A stretch of 33,155 nucleotides of DNA from Hypsibius dujardini (taxonomy: Eukaryota; Tardigrada; Eutardigrada; Parachela; Hypsibiidae): the NCBI GenBank assembly GCA_001579985.1, contig LRSR01000793.1:1-33155 (forward strand). The letters run 5' to 3'. The position numbers and the translations under genes were made by a program. Below are positions 7,650 through 15,987 of the stretch, in pieces. Numbering within the stretch: position 1 is the stretch's first letter; the number at the start of each line of letters is the position of its first letter. A model generated the notes under the pieces. That model worked only from the letters and a program-made list of their open reading frames with translations, searched no databases and had not been told where the DNA came from.

Positions 7650-10574
7650 TCAGCCAGACACAATCCAGCCCGACGCATGCCCATTCCCCACCATGTCGGG
7701 GAACGTTTCATTGTTCTCGGGCTTCTCACACATGCTAAACTCATGAGCTTTGTATTCCAATCCGAGGTCTAGTTGCAGCTGGAAGAGCAGGATCTGATGC
7801 GTGACGTACACCCCGACCACCTTCAATTCCACAGCAATTTATTCCCAACACTGTGTGTATGTTCCACTCACTGTTCTTTTAACCAAATCGAGAACCATAC
7901 CTCAACAACAGCGGTGAAATCGACAGTAAACATTTTCCAGGCGGTAAAACCAATCCGATCGCAGGTCAGTTTACTCAGGAAGGTCTGCAACTGTAAGGTC
8001 TCCGAGAAAGTCATCTTCGACTGGTTGACCTCATAGAGATGTAAAGTCGGCGCCAATGCCTGAAAATAGTCATCTTGCTGCGAAGCATATGTTCCGTCAT
8101 TTTCATTGTTGTAATTTTTTAATTGTCGACTTTTTTTATTTTATTTTATTGGCTTTTTCAAAATATTATATTGTCAATTCTGTTTTATTTTAATTATCCT
8201 TATGAAAATATTTTACAATTTTTTTATTGTAAATTATTTTGACCTCTACACCCCACAGTACATTATCTCTTAGTAATACATGGATGACCTTCAAAGCCAT
8301 CCACATAAGCAATCCGGGATATAGCAGAAGTACCCAATCTCGAGAGACCACTTACTGCAGAATTGACAGAAGCTCCCACATAGAGCATAATGGCAATATG
8401 CAGGAAGTACGTCAGGATCCAATAGCAAGTGGAGATCTCCGTCATCACCTTCGAGGACCCACTCCCCGCGTACGCCGAAAATATCCCCGACAGGATCTGC
8501 ACGATGCTACAGCCAAAGGTCAGCAGGATCCACGGAGAGAAGATCCAGTCGGCATGCTCCAACAGAATGCATAGTGCATTATGACGTAACCGGAACCATT
8601 CCAGCGTTTTCACCCTGACCCGTCCGTCCTCCCGTCGAAGCTGCCGCCGGAGATCGTGATCGAAATGAAGGAAATCGATAGTGATGGCCGAGCCGATCAG
8701 CAGGAAGAAGTAGCTTGGCAGGATAAAGAGGGAACTGCTGTAGAGGGAGGCGATGCCGATGAGGATCTTAACTGGGACGTTGTCCGTGTTGAAACCGCGC
8801 ATGAAGGACTCGAATAACTGGCTGTATTCGTCCGACGGTACGAATGCAAGCACAACCGAGAGATACTGGACGATTAGGTGAAAACCCGCCAAAATGACCA
8901 CCACATTACGTTTGCGTATAAAGGAGGGATCGAAGGTTTGGGTGCAGCCGCTGACCGGGCAGTGGAAACGAAGTTTCTCCCAGCTGATGAACAACTGAAG
9001 GCGCAAGATCATGTTCAATTTCGGTTTTCAATTGTGCTGACCGCACATAACAGTTCAAACTTTTATATTAGTAATTAATTTTGCTTTTACAAGTATTGAA
9101 GAGAATATTTTTCTGAAAAAAAAAACATTCTTAGGTTAGCAAAATTGCTGCGCCACAGTCTGTGACGCTATCAAGGTCGTTTTTGTTCCTCAGCTATTAC
9201 TACTGTACGAGGAGTCTGGCCCAATTCTAGCCACCTAGTTTTCCGGCCAAATTCGAATCACTCGTATTTAGTGAGGAGCACACGTGGCGTATTGAGCGCA
9301 ACCTGCACCGCCCATTGGAAATAAACAAATACAATAAACGATTAATAACGGATGCCTTATTCAACTGATTGGACATGCTAGAGCGAATAATCCTTATTTT
9401 ACATTTAATGACATCCACCCTGATGAACAATGAACTAAAAGTATTTCAAATGTAAACACGTAAAAAAGTGGATTGTGGGAGGTGAATTGCTCAGCTGTTA
9501 TTTCTGTTATTGGACGAGCAGAATGTTTTTTTGCCGCTGCACCATTTTTTCCCACGCCATTTTTGTTCCTGCGCCTTTTTTTTCAATTTCAAGCCAATTA
9601 GAGCTGTCAATCAGTGTCGTAACTTCCTTTGGGCTCATTACACGGAATTCAAAGTGGCTCGAATTTGACCAGACTCTTCGTACGTATATAAATTTCTTAG
9701 CAGAATGCGTTATTCAGACCAAAAGTGAATAGCGCTAGCTAAGTAAAATTTTTTATCAAAATTTCAGAAAACTTCATTGTTAAAGTGACCGTAATCGGCA
9801 GCTCGCCAAAAACAAACCCATATGGCCATCGGATGATACTTGATAGAAATATGCTGTATGGTTAGAAATTATCTTATCTATCCAAGGCTCTCCAACAAAG
9901 ATCGAAAACAATGGCTGTGACTGTGAGCTAGCTTAATATTAGCAGAGGACTAAAAGACCTTGATAGACCAAATGACAGAAGTTTTTAAGCTTTTCCAGCA
10001 AATTGGCTTTGAATATAGATAACATATACTGATACTCGTGTGCACAATTTTAACTGACACGTGCGGTCATCATAAAAAAGGCAAATTGAATTTGGTGTCT
10101 TGCCTTAAACATGCCCTTTGGATTGGCACACGCGCGGAGGAAAATGACATGGACGATGACCATTTGAGCCACCCAGGCAAGGTATCTGGTATTGGTGACA
10201 TATGTCGCCAGAGTTGATTCTAATGGGTCATCGTTTAACTGCAGCAGATGAATCCCGAAGCAGTAGGAGTAGGTGCTTTTGACGAAGTATGCCACCATCA
10301 ACGTGAACGCCAGCAGACAATAGAGCCTGCCCCACTGCTGAGGGTCCTTCCAACTGTTGTTGCTCGTCGGGGCGTCTTTTTTGGGAATGATGGAAACATT
10401 CTTTTGGGGCGTGCTGCAGTGGGCACCGCAGGAATAGTCCTCTGGGGGTGTGCCAGGCTGGATGAAGAAGATTCCCCCGATTCGCATGAGGAAGACGAAC
10501 GGGCGGCAGAGGCAGTAGAGCTTGTTGGAACGCATTCGTTCTGTTCGCTCGGTTGTCACTTCCGTGGACGCCAT
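7650..10574 (-). CDS. Gustatory receptor-like chemoreceptor (7tm_7 family), four exons, 479 aa
   Basis: Exons in transcript order are 10574-10104, 8994-8356, 8059-7901 and 7820-7650; all junctions are phase 0 and total 1440 bp with the stop. The start is ATG at 10572-10574. The N-terminal signature RPFVFLMRIGGIFF (residues 24-37) resembles the conserved N-terminus of insect GRs. Seven helices follow. The loop after TM4 has LEWFRLRHNALC, and the third exon has LQTFLSKLTCDRIGFTAWKM. TM7 carries YVTHQILLFQLQ, a form of the GR signature TYhhhhhQF. Insect GRs are ligand-gated cation channels of the sensory membrane, about 350-500 aa, so the length fits. Intron 1 (8995-10103) appears to use a GC donor (TTTAAG|GCAAGA). 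Introns 2 (8060-8355; GTAAGT...TTTTCAG) and 3 (7821-7900; GTATGG...GAAG) are canonical. The paralogue at 15988-18698 has an identical 159-bp third exon. Ligand unknown. Confidence 0.82.
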
Positions 10575-11308
10575 AACGGGGTACCGTATAACCTGCGCAC
10601 TGTAATTTTAATATTTTCGATCCGAACGGATGACAAACACACTGCTCGAACACAAGGAACGTGACATTACTAGAGTTTCTAAGTCATAGTCGTGTGTTGC
10701 ATGTCACTGTACGATGCCTGAATCCCTGGTTTTCGACATTGAACGGTCGAGAGAGCGCCAGGTAAGCCTGGGTTCCACAAGCCTCCCGGTGAAGCCGAGT
10801 TAGTATACCTGTGCCAGGTTTGTGATGCTGATGGTACATGGTAAACGCCGGCGGTGAATTTTGGCAATTTCAAGTGGTCCATCAATCTTCCCCTGTGAAA
10901 ACTATACCTTTGGGAGGGCCCATCATGAATTTGAAGTATAATTGCTCGAGTCAAACTCGAACGCGGTATCCTTTTATTGATATCGCATGTCTGGCTCTCA
11001 CGTGTTGCTGCTTCGTATGAACTTAGCATTCCATTGTGGCTTCATGGCAGTGATGGACATGCTCCTCGTCAGTGCTGATTTAGTACTTTACGCGGTAATG
11101 ATTTTCGATGATTTAAACTTTATGAGGGCCCATTGGTGATAAAAAAAATCACCAAAAATATCAATAAAACAGCATTGCTCCAAGTTTGCGGTAGCTACTA
11201 CTACTGTATAATAGGAACCGCAGTTCGTCATTACATGATTTATTCACATTTTCACCGATCCTGCCATAACGGTTTACTTCCGACCTACATTTTTACGATC
11301 TTAGATTT
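10575..11308. other. Upstream region of the GR gene, no firm gene
   Basis: Just upstream of the GR start codon an acceptor-like CGCAG precedes the ATG by about 20 bp. A noncoding first exon further upstream is therefore possible, as for the second GR gene. On the + strand an ATG at about 10713 runs 16 codons to a strong donor-like CAGGTAAGC (about 10758). I do not call an exon from this alone. A short perfect hairpin, TTGGTGAT/ATCACCAA, lies at about 11134-11156. Confidence 0.35.
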
Positions 11309-12195
11309 TTAAAAGTTAAAGAAATTATATTCCGAAATTGGGATTCTAAATAAATAAATATGATAGGCCAGCTCTTTATTTTTATTTGGAGCGTTCAAAA
11401 TTAGAGCCTGAGCCAAGGAATCTACCGTTGGGAACTTGTCCTTAACGAGTTTGGTTACACTGAGAATTTTGTCTGTAACTTTAAGATTATGAAGAGAATG
11501 GAAAAGATTGGGGCTTTTTTGGCACGCCCTACCAAAAATCTGGACGGCGTGACGGGAGCTCCGGATGAAATTTTCATCCAGTCCAGTCTTTAGTGATCTC
11601 ATTGTGACGTATACAGTCGTCCCCACATTGTTCTCCGGTTGCACAAAAATCAGGTGCGCGCATGCGCCGTTTCTTGTGGCAGGCCGGTTGGGTCAATAAA
11701 AGAAACACTGGCTAGACAGGCTAAATTTTTGTCGCCCATGGCAAACCAAATCGTGCAAAAGATAACAATCACAATTTATTTGGGACAAGTCCCGGTCAAG
11801 TCGCACGTACAATAATGTTATGTGAGCCTGTGGGACTTGTCTCAAATTCACCGAACAGCTGTTTCTACCGCTGTTTGAAAGTTCACTGCCCTCTGGAGAA
11901 GACTTTTTTCTTGCTTTTAAATTATTGATTATAACTCGAGGAAAGCAAATCCCATCGGACGTTTTTTTATGTTTTGATTATTTATACTGTCGGACGTTTT
12001 TGATTGGCTAGTGGGCGTGGTTTGCTTGACCCGAAGTGTGCATGTGGGGGCGGAGTTTGACTTATTTTTATGTAGTAAAAAGCACGTGACCGGATAACAA
12101 TGTGGGGACGACTGTATGAGCGGGTAGGACATTTTATGAAAAGATGATCGAAATAGTAGCGCAGCTTCAGTGATATATTTTTCATGAGATTAATG
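11309..12195 (-). pseudogene. Possible reading frame interrupted by a transposon
   Basis: On the minus strand a frame is open from about 12195 to the element's edge at 12115, with an ATG at 12132. On the far side of the 501-bp element the same frame, after subtracting one TA duplication, continues from 11611 to a stop at 11309. The product would be about 125 codons, or about 104 from the ATG, without a family I recognise. The downstream part includes KTGLDENFIRSS and KLVKDKFPTVDSLAQALI. Agreement of frame across the junction has a one-in-three chance of being accidental, so the gene itself is doubtful. If real, the insertion inactivates it. Confidence 0.22.
11614..12114. mobile_element. 501-bp Tc1/mariner- or pogo-like MITE with TA duplication
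   Basis: The left end at 11614 reads CAGTCGTCCCCACATTGTT. The right end, complement from 12114, reads the same 19 bases, and the match continues (TCCGGT) to about 25 bp with one mismatch. Both ends are flanked by TA (11612-11613 and 12115-12116). CAGT ends with a TA target duplication are characteristic of Tc1/mariner-superfamily elements, including the pogo group. There is no transposase frame inside, so it is a nonautonomous derivative. The well-preserved ends suggest it is fairly young. Confidence 0.85.
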
Positions 12196-12217
12196 CCTTT
12201 CATTGGGTATTTATAGA

Positions 12218-12473
12218 ATCAACAAGCGTCGCTCCAGGTTCCTTTGAAATTCCGTCAATCAGCTCGGTTGTGACATCTGACGCTGCCACCGGTCCGACCG
12301 AGAGCTCCTTACAGACACTTGAGGTATCCAACGAAACCGTAGGTCCATCAAAGCACAACAGTACTTCAACAAACTCAGCAGAACAATCTACGCCCCGATC
12401 CGATGGTGGCGAATTTCAGCTCGGTACCGTGCTGCTGACTTTTCTTGCTGCTATGTCTTTCCTTTTGTTATAA
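12218..12473 (+). CDS. Last exon of a probable GPI-anchored or tail-anchored secreted protein
   Basis: A frame beginning after an acceptor (GGTATTTATAG, ending 12217) stays open to TAA at 12471-12473. It encodes a Ser/Thr/Asn-rich stretch (about 65 residues, with NETV and NSTS N-glycosylation sequons), then a short polar spacer, and ends in the hydrophobic tail LGTVLLTFLAAMSFLLL. A Ser/Thr-rich stalk with a terminal hydrophobic segment and no cytoplasmic tail is the layout of GPI-anchor signals. The upstream exons were not identified. They may lie across the transposon at 11614-12114 or earlier, so neither the protein's domain nor its family is known. The exon call rests on the acceptor, the open frame and the tail architecture. 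Confidence 0.45.
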
Positions 12474-12880
12474 TTTGTCTTTGATCATTTTGGGTGGAAT
12501 TTCGGATAGTATGCAGTTGTAGAGAGCCGCAAGGTCCGTTTAATGTATGTATTAATGAAGCCTTGAAGCACTGCTGCTCTCCCAGGCACTTTTGGTAAAA
12601 CAGTTTGTAAACAAGTTGTGTTACCAAGTGTGGCGTAGTTTTAAGAAATGATTCTTGGATCGATACTGTGTGGCTGATTGCAATCACTGTTAACAAGTAT
12701 ATGGCACGATTCGGGAACTTCGGTTCGTTCTGGGTTTTAATTCAGCAGCTCGTTGAATTCAAACTCAATATATTCGTCAAATTATTTTTTATATACGATT
12801 TTGACACGTGTAACCGCTTTTTTGTACTACCCTCTTTTTTGCACGAGTTCATCAATTTTCTTTAAGGGACTTAATAGTTG
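12474..12880. other. Intergenic, no gene seen
   Basis: This follows the stop of the GPI-tail exon and precedes the foldback element. It is AT-rich. No family-like coding segment was seen on either strand. Confidence 0.5.
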
Positions 12881-13172
12881 AAAATGGCAGAGCGCACGGA
12901 CTAAGGAGACGGTACTGTTTTCCCATTATCCGGTCGTTCCTTTCATGTTTCCTGTCAGCCATTTATCAATCCTCTATCCGTGCATTCGTCCGTCCATCCG
13001 CTGTTCGCCCAATCTTTTGCTGTCGGTCCGTCCATCATCAAAAGGACGGATAGCCAACGGATAGACGGACGGATGGACGGGCAGAGGATTGAGAGGTAAC
13101 GGCCAGAAAAAAGCATCAAAGAAATAGCCGAACAATACTGTCTCCTTGGCCCATTTGATGGACGCCATTTTA
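12881..13172. repeat. Foldback element with arms of about 120 bp and a GGACGGAT-rich core
   Basis: The left arm (about 12881-13005) and right arm (about 13050-13172) are imperfect reverse complements. Both contain AAAATGGC at the outer end, AAGGAGACRGTAYTGTT next, CAATCCTCT towards the middle and runs of GTCCGTCCATCC at the inner end. A short loop separates them. It ends about 140 bp upstream of the start codon of the PAN-like gene, so it may sit in that gene's promoter. Confidence 0.7.
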
Positions 13173-13310
13173 AATTTTTGATTCTCTTGAAAATAAGGTT
13201 TTTTTAGCGCCACGTTGCTTTAAAAAATCGGGTGTTTTTATCTACACATGCAAAAAAGGGTAACTAAAAATACGGTTACACGTGTCTCATCCAGGGCAGA
13301 ACTGACGAAT

Positions 13311-13976
13311 ATGGCTTTATATTGGGACCAGAAGACCGTTGTACTTCCAATCATCTGCCTTTGGATTACTTCGTATTACGCTGCGAAAGCCGAACCGATC
13401 AATGCCACGGAGGAATCAACAGCAAAAATCTTTTGGAACGGCCAGAAATGGGCTCATCGATGCATTTTCCACGTAAACGAAACACAAATTCTCGATATTT
13501 ACACCCTCTCCCATTGGGATAGCGATGTCTGTGGCCAGGCATGTGCCTCCGACGGCAACTGTACGGCTTATGCCTGGGCTCCGAGCACTCCGAATACTGA
13601 GGAACCTTTTGAGTGCACCTTGCTGAGTGGAAACATTTCTGAAACCGACGCCAAGTCCTCGCTGAGTTCAGCCAGAATGTGTGGTCTGAAAGACGCCTCT
13701 GTCTTGAAATTAGTACCGTGGAACGGTCGAAATTGGGCGGAGGGATGTGTGTTTATCAAGGGAGAGTTCCGCAACAGCAGGCCCGGCACCGCGACCCGGG
13801 AAGAGTGCTCGCGACTGTGCAGTGAGCAAGCGGACTGCTCGGGCTATCACTGGCGACCAGCGCAGCTCTGCGGGTTGGTGCTCACAGAAAGTCCCCTGGT
13901 GAAGGCTGACGCACTGATGCCGAGCGAGAAAAACTACCCACGGGGAAGCATTCTTTGCGGGTTGCGAGGTTCTTAG
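13311..13976 (+). CDS. Secreted protein with two PAN/Apple-like repeats, 221 aa
   Basis: The ATG at 13311 opens a single 221-codon exon ending TAG. It was preferred over the in-frame ATG at 13248 because a signal peptide follows directly: residues 1-27, hydrophobic core VVLPIICLWI, likely cleavage after AAKA. Two homologous modules follow. Module 1 (about 41-127) has Cys 51, 74, 78, 84, 102 and 124. Module 2 (about 137-221) has Cys 146, 166, 170, 176, 187 and 216. Both start with WNGxxWAxxCxF, contain CxxxCx5C followed by a Tyr and Trp, and end in CGL. Six cysteines per module with CxxxC fits the PAN/Apple fold, an extracellular protein- or carbohydrate-binding module. The partner is unknown. 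N-glycosylation sites are visible (NATE, NETQ, NCTA, NISE). A decayed copy lies at 15163-15786, so the gene has duplicated locally. Confidence 0.75.
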   Translation: MALYWDQKTVVLPIICLWITSYYAAKAEPINATEESTAKIFWNGQKWAHRCIFHVNETQILDIYTLSHWDSDVCGQACASDGNCTAYAWAPSTPNTEEPFECTLLSGNISETDAKSSLSSARMCGLKDASVLKLVPWNGRNWAEGCVFIKGEFRNSRPGTATREECSRLCSEQADCSGYHWRPAQLCGLVLTESPLVKADALMPSEKNYPRGSILCGLRGS

Positions 13977-14351
13977 CTGAGAAAGCCTATCCTACCGTAA
14001 ATACGATGAAAATCGATAACGGTTACATTTACAATTTTAAATACCGTTCCATATTGAGTAACAAAACAGCTTGTAATCCTTTTTAGTCCCTAAAGTAAAA
14101 AGATGACTAAACAGATCAAATACCATTTGTGATACCAATTTTACTGGGACTTAGATTTTTTCCAGAGTAAGCTTGAAAATTCTGGAAATGGAGAAAAATT
14201 TGGTGATTTCAATAGTTTTGTTAATTAAAGAGTTTAAAAAATGCTTATAATATTAGTAAGGGACGAGTACGGTGCCAATTGACCACTTGTTTATTGTTTT
14301 GGTATTTAAGGTGCCTTCTTCATTGTGAATTTCATCGTTCAAAATTTGCCA
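13977..14351. other. 3' flank of the PAN-like gene, no gene seen
   Basis: AT-rich sequence without a clear AATAAA. I see no coding segment. Confidence 0.5.
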
Positions 14352-14414
14352 GTCGGCGTTAGCTCAGCAATATGAGCTCTACCTTGTATGAGAAGGTTGA
14401 CGGTTGAGTTGCCG
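14352..14414 (+). repeat. tRNA-like sequence, possibly the head of a tRNA-derived SINE
   Basis: The stretch has a perfect 4-bp D-arm (GCTC/GAGC, 14362-14377) with an A-box-like TAGCTCAGCAA. It also has a 5-bp anticodon stem (ACCTT/AAGGT, 14381-14397) around a seven-base loop GTATGAG with T before the triplet ATG. A weak B-box follows (GGTTGAGTTGC). The acceptor stem has no partner and the T-arm is poor, so it is not a normal functional tRNA gene. A tRNA-derived SINE head or a decayed tRNA would look like this. Confidence 0.35.
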
Positions 14415-15162
14415 GAAGATTATTTCCTCCATTTTTTCTCAACCATCGAGGCCGGTCGGTTATGCCAAATCATTTTGTGGTCAAGGAGGGAGCATTTGGG
14501 GAAGACTGATTATTAGTCAACCAAGTGCGGCTCAGTCCTGAATTGTATCTGTATTTGGATGTCATTTTGGATGCAATTGTGGATTCTTTTTAATATCGAC
14601 AAAAAGATAGACCGCCAAATTGTAATGTAATGTGGTGCCGTTTCGAGCACCATAAAGGATTTCAATTATGGTTTGAATTGCTGTCATTTTTTTCGCCAGA
14701 GATATACAGTAAATACAGTATACGCGCGTGAGATTTCGGTCCGTAACTATGATGGTCGTTTATACCTCGATGAAACTCACAGCAGTCGTCAGGCACCTCC
14801 AGATATACATGTCGTTTAATTACCAGTACCTGGAGCAATGATTTCCGACTCGATCGATTGTGCGTTGTTATTTTACAATCACAAAGCACAGTCGCAACGC
14901 ATAAGACTCACGCGATTTGTTGCGAAAGTCTGTATACTGAAAACGTGTAATTAAAGTAGTAGGAGGGTATTGGTACGGGTAGTACTCTTACATGCTGAGT
15001 TACTGTCGAGCATCTATATTTAATCAGCCACTTCCATTTACTCTTCATGTAGTACCATTAAACTGCGATCAATTACGAAATGAAACATACGCCTGTACAT
15101 TGAGACAAAAGAACTTTTATAATACGGAGCCTCATCACGAGTCTTTGTTGTTGTTCTTCGTC
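14415..15162. other. Intergenic, possible SINE body, no gene seen
   Basis: If the tRNA-like head is a SINE, its body would begin here, but I cannot define its 3' end. No coding segment is convincing. The stretch from about 14990 to 15160 may hold diverged 5' sequence of the PAN-like pseudogene. Confidence 0.35.
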
Positions 15163-15786
15163 ACCGAACCGATCAATGCTGTCGAGGAAGCCGCAACGAA
15201 AATCGCGTGGAATGGCCGGCAATGACCTCATCGATGCACCTTTCCACGAGCAAACGAAACGCAAATTCTCCACTTTTATGCCCTCCACCCTCGGGATGTC
15301 GATATCTGTCGCTAGGCATATGCTGCTTCCAATGGGAATTGTACTACTTACACCTGGGTACCGAGCATTCTGGCCACTACTGATGAGGCACTTTTCCAGT
15401 GCATCTTGCTGAGTGAAAACCTTTCAAACCTAACATGACAGAAAACCCATTTCCGGTACCGCACCGGACGTGACCAGCATCTGTGGCTTGAGGGACGACT
15501 CTGTTTTAAAGCCAGTCGCTTGAAATGGGCGGCATTGGGCGAAGGGATGTCTGTTTGTCAAGGGGAAGTTCCACAATGTTGGACCCAACACCACGATCCG
15601 GGAAGAAAGCTCGAAACTGTGCAGTGAGCATGCAGACTGCTAGGCATATCACTGCTACCGGCGACATTTTGTAGCCTGTGAGTGGCCAGGGAGCGACCGC
15701 TAACGAAGGCTGATGCACTGATGGCGAGCGCTGACAATCACCCGAGAGGAAGCCTGTTTTGCGGGTTGCGAGCCTCGGAGCCGAAA
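15163..15786 (+). pseudogene. Pseudogene copy of the two-repeat PAN-like gene
   Basis: Homology to the 13311-13976 gene begins at TEPINAVEEAATKIAWNGRQ and runs to NHPRGSLFCGLRASE. The frame is broken by in-frame stops at about 15223, 15317 and 15436, where the intact gene has sense codons. After the third stop it continues in shifted frames. The WNG motif, several cysteines and the C-terminal CGL are still recognisable. No signal peptide region can be aligned. It is a tandem duplicate about 1.2 kb downstream in the same orientation, now dead. Confidence 0.88.
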
Positions 15787-15987
15787 AATTGCAGTGCAAA
15801 AGTATCTTCCCAAATGGCAATGTTCTAATTATATTTTACAGGTACATTCAATCGAGAGTTTTAGTTATCCCCATGTGAAAGACCAAGCATTATGCTAGAA
15901 GGATTTACGAACGGTGAAGCAGTTGTGACTTTCTCTATACGTAAAGTCACAGTAAATGTGCCATGAAACACGTTTAAACGAGAGTGA

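Noticed and set aside
10679-11029. A 116-codon minus-strand frame upstream of the GR gene
   Set aside because: No recognisable family, an alternative-strand donor-like site, and no support for splicing or a good start.
14352-14414. A functional tRNA-His gene
   Set aside because: Although the loop shows ATG as a triplet, the acceptor stem does not pair and the T-arm is degenerate.
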